Below the pieces are notes generated by a model that worked only from the letters and a program-made list of their open reading frames with translations, was not told the DNA's origin and searched no databases. A program made the position numbers and the translations under genes. Positions 23,601 to 36,533 of a DNA stretch of 64,000 nucleotides are shown in pieces. Every line of letters starts with the position of its first letter. The stretch's first letter is position 1. The stretch spans positions 310,001 to 374,000 of the forward strand of contig JAJKFH010001359.1 of NCBI GenBank assembly GCA_023333565.1, given 5' to 3'. The stretch comes from Puffinus mauretanicus. Taxonomy: Eukaryota; Chordata; Aves; Procellariiformes; Procellariidae.

Positions 23601-24479
23601 TTCTGTTACTTTTGAATAGGTTTGAATCAGGTCCTGAATTGAGGATGAAATGGAAGCTTCCGTTTCATTTTTGCAGTTGCATGTCTGGGCATAATTAGAT
23701 CTGAGTTGGCTTTGAACCAAGAACTAGAGATGGTTTCTGGAGAGGACTTCTACCAATTGAAGTAAAGCAAGGAGGCCTGTAACTGCAAGTCATCATGAAA
23801 CCAGGTTTCTGTGGGTCCAGATCACAATAAGCTGTAAATTAGATATGCAATAAAATAAGATACTTGCCTAGTTCTTTGAAAAGCAAGTCACTATTTTCAT
23901 AAATACCTTTAATAAATGTTTGAAGGAAGTTAATCGTTTTCCTATAGCCAGCATGGTAGACATGTTTCTAGTCTCACAGTAAGAAATAAATCAAAATATA
24001 ACTTCAGAAAAATTATCAAGCAACAAAGTGTAAGGCACTCTGAATTTGCCTTTATCCATGTAATTGTCCCCTCTTTTGATGTTACTTTCATTTGAGTTCC
24101 TTTCTATATTACAGGACAGCAGGTATCAAAATATATGCCATAACAGTTCATACTGAGATATTGCCTGAAGGGATTTGTATTTTCTCTAAAACTTTTTTCT
24201 TTACATACAAATTCCAATATCAAAGGATTAAGCGTGTCCATTATAAAAGAGCAGTTTCATACCATGCTTAAAAACTTTTCTTGTCATTTTTTTAAGAAGG
24301 TAAGAAATACATGTTTTGCAGGCGTATGGATGCCAGTTACATAAGAAAGCTATGAGCCAGTGCAGGTTGGCTTATGTGTTTTAGAAATTTTAGTAGTACC
24401 TTAATCAAAATGGAACTGTGCTGCTGGCACTGAAAATTAAAACTTCAGAAGGAGTATTTAAGTAAAAACAGGGAGAAAG
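17632..24479. other. Intergenic or intronic DNA
   Basis: No gene or firm repeat is recognised across this AT-rich stretch. At 19912-20010 the plus strand faintly resembles an antisense CR1 3' end (ACCACAGAAT, then TTAGAAGGCC and CTAGTC), too degraded to call. A minus-strand frame at 22356-22556 contains FVDSDHNTNVKI, faintly like the SDH motif of a LINE endonuclease, again below a safe call. A short imperfect duplication of AAGCTACA(T/C)AGC occurs at about 21224-21254. Confidence 0.45.
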
Positions 24480-26710
24480 CTAACAGCTGTGGAAGGACAC
24501 CTCTGGTTTGGATCAACAAAACCAATGAGGGGAACATGGCTAGTGCTCCCTGCACTTTTGAAAGAGCTAAGAGGGAAATTAATAGCACAATCACATCAAA
24601 CAGGAAAGGCAGAGTGGTTGGAATATCCACTGACTGGCACATGCAACAAAGTAAGGGCAGGTGCTTTTGCACCAGTGTTAACAACTTAAATATTAAAATG
24701 GGGGGATTAGAAAGCATGGCCTCAGATGACAACCCTGATAACATAAGCATCTCAGAGACCTGTTAGAAATGGGATAATCAATGGGCAGCTTACCCATTAT
24801 ACAGGAATGGTAGAGTAGGATGTACTGGTGGGGTAGTGGTGCTGTGTGTGAAGAATATGTGAAAGGGTAACAGGATAAAAACATTACAGAGAAAGAGAAT
24901 CGCTGTAGAATCCTTGTGGAATAATTCTCATACTCTTGCAAAATAAAGGGTTCATGAGGATTGCACTACAAATCCATCAATTAGGAGAATTACAGTGATG
25001 CAGAAATGTTAACTGCACTAGTGAGGCTGCAAGTATAGGGCAAAGAGTAATAATGGAATATTTCAACTGTAGACTGAATATGTGGCTCAAGACATAGACA
25101 TGCAATTTTTGGATGCAATAAATGGCTGATTCCTAGAGCAGCTAGTCTTAGAACCTAGAAGAAAAAAATGCTCTTCTGCCTTTGTTCTTAAGTAGTGGAT
25201 AGAGGCTAATTTAAAGAGTTACTAGTGGGAGAGCAGCCTTGTAATAGGACCTGCCAGAAGCCTATAAGTTGTTTAAAATATTAGAAGCCCAGGTAAACTA
25301 TGTACCACAATTCAACAGAAAACAAAATGGAGGCCAAACCCCTCTCTGTACTTCAACAGAAAAATTAAGGAGGTTCTTTTTGTGGAAAAGTCAGTATCAA
25401 GAATGGAAAACTTGCCCAAAAGAGGAGAGCTGGAAAGTCATGAAACGTGGCAGGTCAAATGGGATCTGAACAGTAAGAAGACAAAAAAAAAAAAATTTGA
25501 AGAACACCTTTCAGAGGGTGTGCAAGCTCATAGAGAAATATTTCCTAAATACAGCAAAAGCCAGAAGCCAGTACCAAGATGGAGGAAACGCACACAGTGA
25601 TAAAGCTGTAGAAGAGAATCTAAATAAATTCTGTACATTAGTTTTTACTTCTGAAAATTTTGGTGATGTTTCTATATCCATCACAACACTACAGTCTTTG
25701 CAACTTAAAGACCAGTGAAGCTAGGTTGATTCAAAAGAAAATTTAGATCAAATAGGTAAGTTTAATGCTAATGCAGAATTAAATTAGCTAATGCTAATGC
25801 AGAATTAAATAGCATTCACTGGAGATGCCTAAAGGAATACAAGTATGAAATTGCAGAACTTATGGCCGAGGTGTGTAACCTACCATGATGAACAGTCATT
25901 GAACCAGAGGACAGGTGGGGAGTCAAAGTAATTGCCATCTACAAAAGGGACATGAGAGAGAATCCTGGGAACTCCAGACTGGTGAGTCTGAGATCCATCC
26001 CAGCTGTATGGTAGAATCTATAAAAAAACAAGGTCACCAAGTGCATGGATAAAAGTGGTCATTTGGGAAAGAGTTAGCATGCCCTCTGTTAAGGAAAATC
26101 ATGCCTCACCAACTTTCTGGGTTTCTGTGAGGATATCAGTAAAAAAAATGGATAAAGAGGATCTAGTGGACTTTATATATTTGTTCTTTAACACGGTTCC
26201 ACTTCAAAAGTTATTAAATAAATTAACCTGCCTCAGGACTGGTGGATGAGTTCTTTGGTACACTGAAAAATGATTAAAGGATAGGAAACAAGGGATCATT
26301 TTTCATTATGGAAACGTGTTGACCAGGGATCAGTGCAGGACCAGTCTGGGACCAATAACAATTGATCATCATTGATGAACTGGAGAAGACAATAAACAGT
26401 GAGGTCTGAAGATGACATTAAACCCTTTTCATGATACCATCCTAATGACAAAGAATTCCAGAAAGAACTTACAAAATTTAGTGGGCAAGAAAAGAGATCA
26501 GTCAAATTCACTGAGGACAAAAGTAAGGCGATGTATCTAGGGAAAGAGAACTTAAACCATACCTACACAGTGCTGAGCTGGGAATGGACAGTTATTGTGC
26601 AGTATATTGACCCTGCGGTCACAATTGACTGACTGTTCTGTGAAATCAGTGCTTAGTGTGCAGCAACAGCAGAAAAGCCGACAAAATGTTCAGGGATATC
26701 TGGATTAAAG
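24480..26710 (+). mobile_element. Ancient CR1-like LINE, long degraded ORF2 relic
   Basis: About 2.2 kb of plus-strand sequence follows the domain order of a CR1/L3-type ORF2, with many stops and frameshifts. Near 24700-24760 the frame reads DNPDNISISETC, the start of the endonuclease core, followed by a YRNGRVGCTGGVVVL-like block. Near 25600-25700 is HSDKAVEENLNKFCTLVF, the linker before RT. Near 25915-25990 is a VIAIYKRD...ENPGNSRLVSL block, the start of RT. Near 26090-26200 come a SVKENHASPTF-like block and VDFIYLFFNTVP, matching the DFSKAFDTVP motif. At about 26285-26420 the GNV...GPVLF...FADD region is still traceable, and near 26660-26700 is AKKANKMF. It is very old and non-functional. 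Confidence 0.82.
25763..25810 (+). repeat. 22-bp tandem duplication inside the CR1 relic
   Basis: TAATGCTAATGCAGAATTAA occurs at 25763 and again at 25789 (22 identical bases, period 26). This is a local duplication that arose after the insertion. Confidence 0.85.
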
Positions 26711-26959
26711 TAGGTTTTGTAGACAAAGTTTATGTTCATGTTTACTTGTGTTTTCTCTGAATTAAAATTCGCTGAATTTCTTCATCCTTTAAAGTAGTTA
26801 GAATTCTCTAAGCACCATACAGGTGAGCATCTTTTCATCCGAAGGGACTTTGGTGCAAGAAGAGATCCTCTTAATAAGACTTTACCTCAAAAATTAATTT
26901 TAATACCTTTGTTCTTAGCTAAGAATTCACAAGATGAAATGCTACCATGAGGCCAGCTG

Positions 26960-26993
26960 AACTGTCCTTGCCTATGATAAGGCAAGGACAGTT
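26960..26993. repeat. Perfect 14-bp inverted repeat (hairpin)
   Basis: AACTGTCCTTGCCT (26960-26973) is followed by a 6-base loop ATGATA and its exact reverse complement AGGCAAGGACAGTT (26980-26993). No T-run follows and no gene lies nearby, so it is not a bacterial-type terminator. It may come from template switching during replication. Confidence 0.9.
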
Positions 26994-28981
26994 AATTTGC
27001 CATAACTAATTGGAAACCATACAGCATATTAATATGCAAAATGAAAGTGCAAGCTGTGGTTATGTCAAGCAATGGAACGACGTAAAAGATTGATGTTTAA
27101 GATAGCATGCTCTACCTCTATAATATTTTGTATACTTTGTTCTATCAAAAAGAGGGAAGCTGTTGAATTGGGGATGAGAGATGCCCACAGTTATCAGCAT
27201 ACAAAGTGAAAAGATGAACTGAGAAAGGGAAAGAGATGGCCAAACATAGATGAGTCCATAAAACTTATCTAATTATATGTTCCAGCAATCCAGTACTAAA
27301 GAAATCAATTAGAAAGAAGTACCCCTATATATCCAGATAGCCTAACCAAGGCCATTATCTTTGCATCAAAAGTTGAATTTGTATTGTGTCCATTCATAGC
27401 TATTCTGTACAGCGTATACAGGCAATGGGAGACTCTGCAATCAGGACATTTTAATAGAGACAACCCAGGAGTTAGAAAAGACCTTCTCTCAGTGTCTAGG
27501 CAATGTTTCCTTTCCACTACGAGGCCTGTAGAGGTAGGAAGGTAGAAAATGGATTAGAGAAGCACATTTTGTAATCTCATGAAGCTGCTAATTCAGGCTT
27601 AGCTGAGCCTCAGTTGAGACGGGTATAGTTAATGAAACAGCTTTATGAAGCTGAACAGCACTATGACTTGCAGTTTTCTTATGCTCTTTTTAAGTAGGGA
27701 GAAAAGAAAGTTCTCCGGCACTTTCCACCTGGAACACTGGAATTACTTAGTTGTCCAAAGACTGTCCTTGTCACAAAGAAGGGATAGGGATATGAAGTCC
27801 TGTTTAATCTTCAAACTAATTCAGCACTATTTCCCTTCCAAGTGTTTTTGTTGGAGTAGGTTGTACCATCTGATGTACCTTGTGCCTATGTGCTGTTTTC
27901 TCCAGTAACAGGTGGTGGTTTGTTTTAGCAGATAAAGGTTATGCGTTTCAGTGAGGCATCTGCAGATACAGAGCCTGTCTCTGACAAACATTGTATTTCA
28001 CTTCTCCTTTGCATCTGACTTAGGCTAGTCCCCTGCCATGCTTGTGGCTTGTGACTGCATCTTCATTGTTGTGCACAGATGTTTAGCTCATTCAATTGTA
28101 TGCTTAATGAGAAAATGGATTCTTGAAGTGGATGTTCCCGCATGGAAACTTTCTTGTTCTCCCATGATATACTGTCTACAACAGGAGCCGTCTGTGTTTC
28201 AAATCAAAAGGGTGAAATACATCACTTTGATTTTCTTTTTCAGGCACTTGTCAATGTTACTGGCAACTTTAGGAACTTCCTTCTGTCTCTTATTCTGTCC
28301 AGTTTCTGAGTGACAGTTCTGTCCCAGCTGTCCCAGCAGTTCCCATTCTCCACTGAGCTAATAACCAGCTTGTTCAGACAGAGGAGGAAAGAAAATACCT
28401 TAGATCCACAGCTATTGGTATTACTGCATGTTCTTCTGTACCTATGTCTTCAGTATAGCTAATAGCAACAGACTAATACAACTGTATTGTACTGCAAGAA
28501 CTTGAATTTTTTACTTCGAAGCCACATATCTGTTCCCACCACACATGTCCAAACTGTCTCAGTATCTGTGTTACAATTTCACCTCTGCCATCAGCAGCCA
28601 TGCTGATGCATGTTCTCTCATTCAGATAATCTGAGAGTGGAAGAGATCATAATGGAAAGAATGGTGATACACTAAAATATCAAATACAGATGACAGAAGA
28701 AAAAGATACTCTTCTGTCTTTGATTCAGAGCCTCTCTGTGCTGAATTTGGAGATATAAGTAAGTTCCACCTCATAGTGTGTGTATTTCAATACATATTAA
28801 TGATAGTCATTGCCTTCTCTGTGTGCTTTATGCATTTTGTTTACATGGAGCTCTATTAAGCTTTGTGATAAAGGGCTCAGATATCTCTATCAAACATAAA
28901 AGGTAATTTGAAAATATTGTCCAGTCTAACATGCATCCTTTCAATGTTTACATTAAATTCAGGTTTTTCACCTGAATATTA

Positions 28982-29031
28982 CATTATTTGTTGCCACTAA
29001 AAAAAGCATTATTTGTTGACACTAAAAAAAG
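28982..29031. repeat. 25-bp tandem duplication
   Basis: CATTATTTGTTG(C/A)CACTAAAAAAAG is present twice, back to back (28982-29006 and 29007-29031), with one mismatch. Confidence 0.9.
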
Positions 29032-30535
29032 ACTGTGAAACAGGAAATTGCTAAGGCTAAATCACTGGTTTTTCTATACTACTTAATAAATATTTGAAAC
29101 TTAAGCTGTTTTTTTTTTTGTCTTTAGACTTTGAGTTTATATTTTTATATAGTTAGATATAGGTATATATTGGGTTTAATGGCAATTTGTCAAAGGTCTG
29201 TTGGACATAATCTAAGGAAAGTTTTTCAATGCTAACTAGGCTTTAATATGCAATCTTTTCTTCCTGCAGTCACAAAATGCCCCTATCCCTTAATCCATTC
29301 GCTTTTTTATTAGCAAGCTAGAATCGGTTGAGCTCATACAAGATTATTTCTATTCAGATTCTAATACTTTAGCTAAATTTACACCTATGAAAACTTGTAA
29401 TTTTCCTTGTTTTGATCAATGCGTGCATTCTGAACCAATCCTTGCTAAAGCACCCTTTGCTGAAGAGCCTGTGAGCTGGAAATTATTTCACTTTGAAAAA
29501 CATCCAGTGTATTATTAAAACCATTTCCTTTGTCATATCCCTACCCTGTTACTCACTGTTCTCTTCATAGAGGCTAATTAAACGTTATGCTGCTAATCAG
29601 TGTTGATAGATACAAAGTACTGTAATGTCTTCTGGCTTTATGGATTATGCTAATGGCCATCTGCCTATTATTGATAATTGTTCTTTAGTTACTAGAGGGG
29701 GAGGAAGAAGCTGTTTGGTTAACTATAAAAGGGAGCTATTTGGTTTATGATGCATTCAGCTGTATCACCAGTTGTCTTTAGCTATTAAAGTTACTATAAC
29801 TGCAAAGAATATAATTTCATCAAGGTCTGAATTTTCTTTAGTAATTGTATATGAAATTTGTATGTTCAGACATCTAGAACACATCATGATTGATAAAAGC
29901 TTGATGGCAATGAGCTTATTAAATACTCAGTGTGTTAAACCAAAGGTAGATAGATACAAAAGTAAATTTCATACTGAAGTTGTCTAAAATGCTATTAGCT
30001 ATGAAGAGTAAAAGGCCATGAAAAAAGTCTAAATTCTGTAACACGTAAATCTTTAACAAAATCTGTATGTGTAGGGACTGCCTCAAAGAACTCTGCAAAT
30101 CACAGCATACTCCATTGGTAGCAGGAAAATGTCAATTATAAAAATTCGGATGCTCTGCTTAGAGAGGTAACGTGCACACCTGTTTTCATGTACTGTGATA
30201 GATAGTATCAGATTTTCTCCAGTATGAAACACATTGGGTAATAGTCCTTTAGCAGCCTATTAATTTTGTAAAGCCTTCTGGCTTTACTGAAGGTTCCAGT
30301 TTTACTTAGCTAGTTTGACTGTCTTGTTTCTCAACCAGAACAGACAGCTCTGAGACAGACAGTGAGAACAGATGAATGCCAGATGTTGACAACTCTAGAG
30401 TTAGCTGAAAAATACCCACAATTATTTCAAAACATGAAAATACAGTTCAGTTTTCTGTAATACTTTTTCTTGCTTCTTGATGAGCTACTGCAATATAAGG
30501 AAAAGCTGAAATTAGAAATTTTGATACATTTTGGT

Positions 30536-30606
30536 AATGTATAAATAAAATGTATAAATAAAACACAAATGTATAAATAAAATGTATAAATAAAATGTAT
30601 AAATAA
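30536..30606. repeat. 13-bp minisatellite, five units
   Basis: Five identical units of AATGTATAAATAA lie at 30536, 30549, 30568, 30581 and 30594. A 6-base interruption follows the second unit (AACACA), and a related AAACAC follows the last. The array is likely length-variable. Confidence 0.92.
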
Positions 30607-31429
30607 AAACACAATAGAGTTTTTCATTTAAAGTTTCCCTAGCACTATTTGGGAATCGTGTCAACACTTGAAAATAAACGAAAGGTTCTAAATAGTAATC
30701 ACATTAAAGAATTTACACATTTGCCTTTTCTTTCTCGAGGAACAGTGCAAGTGTGAAGCTTTTGAGCAGAAGAAACTTCGCTTTCTTCCAGTACCTTAAA
30801 AGTAAACTAATCTGGGAATACTCAGTGCTGAGAAAGGGAAGTCTCCAAAAAGAACTTGAAAACTCTCTAAAAGAGACCAAGGATTCTTCCATGGAAGGGG
30901 ATAGTCTGACTGATGGAATAGCAATTTTTGGCAAACACACACATTCATTGGTGACCATTGTATGTTCTGTAGCTATTGTTTTTCATTAGACTACTTTACA
31001 AGCAGTGTGTATGAATAGTAGATATCAGTAATGAGCCCAAGTTTCCTTGGAGGTTACCAAAACTTCACAAAACCAAGAGTTTGTGTCATGATGCCTGTCA
31101 ATAAAGGGCAGCATTGGAAGTTCCCTCAAGCAATCTGGAGAAACTCTACTGGAATTCTGTAAATGTTTTGAAGCGTTGTATCAGTACATTGAAACACTGA
31201 ACAGTGCAATTTTCTCTGAATATAAGTCTTATTATATATACCAGCAAAATATGAATGGCTAGAGTTAGCACAAAATGAAATTATTGCTTTATATATAATA
31301 TCTTTAAAATTGGCTAATTTTCCTCTCATGCAACAGCAAAGCAGATTTCCTGTATGTTTCTTATAAGCTTATACTTTCATTAATGAACTAACCTTACTAC
31401 TTTGCAGATATTTTATGCAGTTTTCAGAG

Positions 31430-31915
31430 CCCTGATGGCACTATTAGGCTGTTGTGGCTCTGATGAGCCACACTTGGGGCCTGATGGGCCTCCAACGCTC
31501 CTCATTCCATGCTCACTTATAGGCCCAAGATCCATATTTAAGCTCAGTCCTGAGCCTCTTCTCCCTGTTTGAGCAGTGCTGTGCAACTGCTCATTTCCAG
31601 CTCAGCCACTACTATGCCCCTGCCTGGTCATGGGCTGACTTCCCAACTTGATCTCAGACCTGTCTCATCTCTCTGGACTGGCTGGTGCTATCTGGGCTAT
31701 GTATGATCCTAACCTATGGATTGACTTTATGGCTTGAACTCGCACCTGCCCCATCACTGTGAAACTGCCTGATAATCTGGACTTGTTAAATCTGGCCACT
31801 TTTGGCCTTGGTTGGACACTGTAGGATGGACCCTGTCTGGTGAGGCTCTGCTCTGCTGACTGGATTATCCCCTGGCTTCTCATCTCTTAGGGAGCAGCTG
31901 GGCCTCGGTGCTTCC
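31430..31915. mobile_element. GC-richer repeat-like island, possibly an unclassified LTR
   Basis: This roughly 480-bp block is clearly richer in G+C than the DNA on either side and has sharp edges (about CCCTGATGGCAC on the left and CTTCCTGACA on the right). On the minus strand it would start TGTCAGGAAGCACC, is rich in CAG/CCAG words, and holds a 72-codon open frame. Plausible TG and CA ends and TATA-like words (TTAAATATGG, TATAAGTG on the minus strand) suggest an LTR. I found no target duplication and do not recognise the family, so the call is tentative. Confidence 0.3.
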
Positions 31916-34900
31916 TGACAATTTTTTGTGGAAAAGGCTGGAAAAAAAAGTTGTCCTATAATAACTTATTTCTCATTCCTGGTATGTTCATATTGTCACT
32001 TCTGTATTTTGTAGGATAGACCCAAGAAACCGCCATTTCACCCTGTAATTGTCTTCTGTTCTAGTTTTTCTGTCCTGCAGGTATCTTAATTCCCTAGGTA
32101 CTTGAAGGTGGAGTATTGTCATTTTCAGTTATAACTCATATTTGTGTACTATAGATAAAGACAAAACCACAGTCATCAGGGATTCCCCATGACTGATAAC
32201 AGGTTTACGTCCTAACAACCCTCCCATTTGCTTCCCTCAGGGTTGCTCCTGAATCTAGCACATTGCTAGTACTTCCATAGAGGAAAAACAATTCTTTAGG
32301 CTAGTATTGTATATAATGCTGCACATTTGAAGACTGCCCTGAAAACATTATTATCTGCCTCTGGAAATGAAAAAAAAAAATCAAGAGGTACTGTTTTATC
32401 TCATTATTGAACAATGCTGATTACTTTGAGAAGAACTGAGACGTGAGATGGTTTTTGCTTTTGGGTACTTGTTCGAAGCAATCTTTTCCTGCTTATGGAA
32501 TCTTATTTTTCTAAAAAGTTGATATTTATTATAGATGACCTGCTCTAGGAGGTGTTAAATGTTGATAGTGTTGCAAAAGAGTCACTGACTCAAAAGTGCT
32601 GGAAATTTTTTTTCTTGCTTACAGCTGTGTGGTTAAAAAAAAACCCCAACACTCCAAAATCCTAAAGGCAGAGTCCTACAGAATGCTGCTCAAGTTTACA
32701 TTTGGTCACAAGGCTGCAAATAATTTCAGACACAATTTTGTTTAGTATCCAGGATAGCAGTGGTCTTATTTTTTTTAAAGCTAGAAGAAATATGTAACTA
32801 CTACTTTGCCAGTATTCATAAATAAGAACTATAGTTTTCATATATTTTGAGATTTGAACTAAGGTGAAAGGATGTCAGTTCACATAGTGGGGAAAAAAGG
32901 GGTCTCTATGAAAAATTGCTACATTTTATGCCAGGAAAATTTGTGAATGTGTGATCAGTTGGAATTTGCAACTTTCAGAGAGCTATAACTATTTATGGTG
33001 ATAGGTAATTGCATATAGAATTAATAACTACTTGCTGTGTATAACCTTTTTATTGTTTAAAAATATTCTATGTACAAAAAACAAGTCTTGAAATACTCCA
33101 AACCCATTATTTTCCCTCTCCCCTTTGTCATGAAAGTGTGTTTCTTCTTTAAAACTGAATTAAGTGTAAACCAAGAGGGAAGGTACATTTCTACATCTCT
33201 GTTCTGCTCTCTAGGGAAGTTCTCATGTTGTACAGTTCAGATAGGAAATTCAGGTGGTAGTGCGCATACGTACGCTCTCTCTCTCTTTTTAAAAAACTTG
33301 TGTCCCAGTTGGCAGGAAGACTTTGCTTTGAGAACATGCCCATTGCTCCACTCTTTAGGATGCTTTGCAATATGCCCTTTTTCACAGCCACTGGTTCCTG
33401 GAAATCCCTTGTCTGAGGTAGTTAAGAGGTTTATACTGCCCTGTTTCTTACCGGGGTGTTTTCCTCTGCTCAGGTAGCAGGGATTTATTGAGGAAAAATT
33501 TCACACAATAATTTAATCCTAATTTCATAAGTTTCAGTGAACAAACTTTGCCTTCTCAAGTTTTCTTTTCTAAACCTTGAAAACAAATCCCCTTATGGTG
33601 AGACACCCACTGCTTTGCTCCTCTGTTTTGAGGAACAGATGGGAGGATAACATGTTCAAGAAGCACAAACCATGATGCTGAATACAGAGTTCAAAGGCAG
33701 TTGGGCACTCCAGTAATGGATATATGTGAGTTCAGGAGAATTATGTTCATGTGTCCAGTCCTTTACATGCATTTGCAGACAGAGTAATGGGACTGGGATG
33801 CATATTTCTGAGAAAAATATACCACCACTTACCTATTAACAACTATCATAAAGAAAGAGTTCTAGTTACTCAACGCATCTGTAAGAATAGTTGCTAGATA
33901 GAGCTGTCAACGGGGAAGGATAAGACAGTTGTCAATTAGAGTTCCACAGCAATCTCTTAAAGGAGGGGAAGCTCTCTTCATTTGCTTCTTCAAGTGCTTA
34001 AATTGCAAACCTGCTTTACAGACCACTTGACTGGTGGGGTGAAGAATGTAGACAAACACTTTTTTGGACAAATGCTCTGGACAGCACCAGAGAAATAAGC
34101 CCTGTGCTTGTGGAATGGAGTATAACCAGATGTGAGAGGCTTTCTGGCATGGGTAGAAGTCACTTCTATGAGTTTATTATAAAAATTGGTGGTGGATTAA
34201 AATAAGAGTGATCAGAGCAGCCAGTTTCTTGTGTGTGGCTCGATATCAGGGGCTTAAAGAGTTTAAAAGAAAAGACTGGAAACTTTGCAGTCCCCTGTGC
34301 AAATGAGCATCCTAGGGGATTGGTTAAGGCAGTCAAGAGAAATTCAGTGACTGAAGTAAAAGAAATTAACAGGAGAATAGATGTGAAAGCATTGTAGAAG
34401 ACAAATTGATCTTGACATGCAGCATCTTTTGTCCAAAACCAATCAATTTCTTTGGATACTCATGAAGAGCAATAAATGTTGAGTAATTGACTTGAGAGCA
34501 ATTTGTGCTGGGAACGATTTTTATGAAATGTAGCTTAGAAAGGACCTCACAAATTGTCAGGGAACAAATAATGCTTTCATTGACCAGCCAGCAGTAAAGT
34601 TTAAAAGCAGTCAAACAAAATGAAGCAAACTGTGTGTTTTTAGCAATGTGTTGGGATATTAACCTCTTGACTTGTGTTTATCACGGAAACCAAGTTGTTG
34701 GCTCTTAAATGAGACAATGTGACAGAAGTATGGCTTCAGTGCAGCTAAACCATAGGTTAAACAGTCATGGGTTGTTTAAGCTTAATGAAAAAAAATGCAT
34801 CCACACTGTTTTTAAGAGTATGCTATTGTCACGCCTTATTTCTGTGCCAGCCAGCATTGTCTCTGTGAGAAACTGAACAGCTCATTGGAAGCATATCCCT

Positions 34901-36160
34901 ATGATTCATAGCTCTGTGTTTCATCCCGTCATTTTTGTTCACAGAAATCTGCAAAAGAACCTGTCTGCCCTCTCTGGGGATAATCGCAGGAAACATTCTT
35001 GTCCTGAAATCCAAGATGTGACTGCAGTCCCACATGGCAGCTTGTGTTATTGTGGGAGTCTGCATTCTCACCACTGTTTAGAATATAACTTAATTCATCG
35101 TAAACCAGACTGTCAGGCTACCATGGATTTAAAAATCCTTCCTTGGTGTTACAAAATGTGACCTTGATGTTCTTTGCTTGTTTTCTGCATTGGTCAGCGT
35201 GGGGCTTGTGACTATTTGGCTTTGTGGTGCTGAGCTACGGTCTTGTGAGCATAGCATTGAACTTTAGTAGGAGTTTCTTGTGTTTAACTGAAGAGGAGCA
35301 AAGCTGCAGAAACTGCAAAAGATGTGGTGTTGAGGATGCTGAACAGAAGTACATGGAGATAGATAATTTTTGGTCAAGGTCAGAGCACATATGTCAATGT
35401 AGTTCACAAGTAGATTACAGGACCAACAGAAGATAAATTTATTTAATTGTATAAATCTTGGGCTAAGTAAGTAAGTTAATAAACTTACTCAGGGAACACT
35501 CTCTATTTTGGTATGCCTTGCTTTGTACCAAGGGTTGAGGAAAATGTGTGTAAACCCTGAGGATGTTAAACTGAAAAATAACAGATGAATCCTTAGATTG
35601 AAGTCGGCTGTGAAGGCAAGGCTGAGGTGCCATACCTTTGCAGCAGTGAAACCTATTGATCCTAGTAGGATAAAACAGTTTCCCGCTGTCAGCATAACAG
35701 TTCACAAATTCCTGGATTCTTCTGAAACAGAATGTAGGAGTAAATCACACAGTAGACATTTACACTACAAAGGCACAGTACTTTAGCAGGAGAGACAGCT
35801 CATTTGGTAATCAAGAGAGACAAACTGCCGTGTTAAACAGTGGCTACTAGGAAGGAAATAAATAATCTAAATATGGTATGATGGCAGACATGGAAGTCTC
35901 CCAAAGGAGTACAGAACTCCTGGTGGACAGTTAGATACTTGCCCCTTTTTTCCATATAGTTTCCTTCAGTTCAAAAAGAGTTTCAAATATGACGTGACTT
36001 TTTTCCTTTGTCACTTCTTTTTTTTTTTTATTAACTCAAGCATTGTTGTATGTGCTTAACTCTGATTTTAATGGGACTTTGATGTGGCATGAAGTTAAGT
36101 GCTTTACTAAACAAGTATGGCTTTAGTGAAAGACCTGATCATCTCCCTCATCTGTAATCA
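31916..36160. other. Intergenic or intronic DNA
   Basis: No gene is recognised. A short CT repeat sits at about 33274-33286. The 135-codon plus-strand frame at 33070-33477 is the longest in this stretch, but its composition (Phe-, Leu-, Ser- and Cys-rich, no motif) looks like chance. An 86-codon plus-strand frame at 34901-35161 is likewise unassigned. Confidence 0.45.
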
Positions 36161-36361
36161 AGATGTGTCGTGGTTCCGGCTGGGACAGGGTTAACTTTCT
36201 TCCCAGTAGCTTGGGGGGTGTGCTATGTTTTGGGTTTGGTGTGAAAGGAGCGTTGATGGCCCATTGATGCTTTGGCTGTTGCTGGGTGATGCTTGCACCG
36301 GGAGGGGGGAGCACAGCCGGGGTGGTGGACCCTGCTGGCCAATGGGGTATTCTATACCATG

Positions 36362-36384
36362 TGACATCATGCTCAGTATAAAAA
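36362..36384 (+). promoter_or_regulatory. LTR core promoter: CRE-like site and TATA box
   Basis: TGACATCA (36362-36369) stands 7 bases before TATAAAAA (36377). The octamer differs by one base from the palindromic CRE TGACGTCA. The same spacing is kept in the related minus-strand LTR near 14124-14144, which suggests it matters for LTR transcription. Activity is inferred. Confidence 0.6.
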
Positions 36385-36533
36385 CCAGGTGTGTGGGGGG
36401 GCTCGCCCCCCGTTCGTGACACGCGGTCGGCGGTTGGTGAGCGGTTGCGTTGTGCATTGCCTGCTTTGTGTATTCTGTTATTGTTGTTGTTCTCATTGTT
36501 ATTATTACTGTTCTACTTAGTTTTATTTCAATT

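Larger units (their letters stand above)
26994..31429. other. Intergenic or intronic DNA
   Basis: No gene is recognised. Open frames reach only about 90 codons and lack motifs. Two simple-repeat features inside this stretch are listed separately (28982-29031 and 30536-30606). Confidence 0.5.

Noticed and set aside
33070..33477. 135-codon plus-strand frame
   Set aside because: Its composition is low in charged residues with no motif, there are no splice-like borders, and chance is the simplest explanation.
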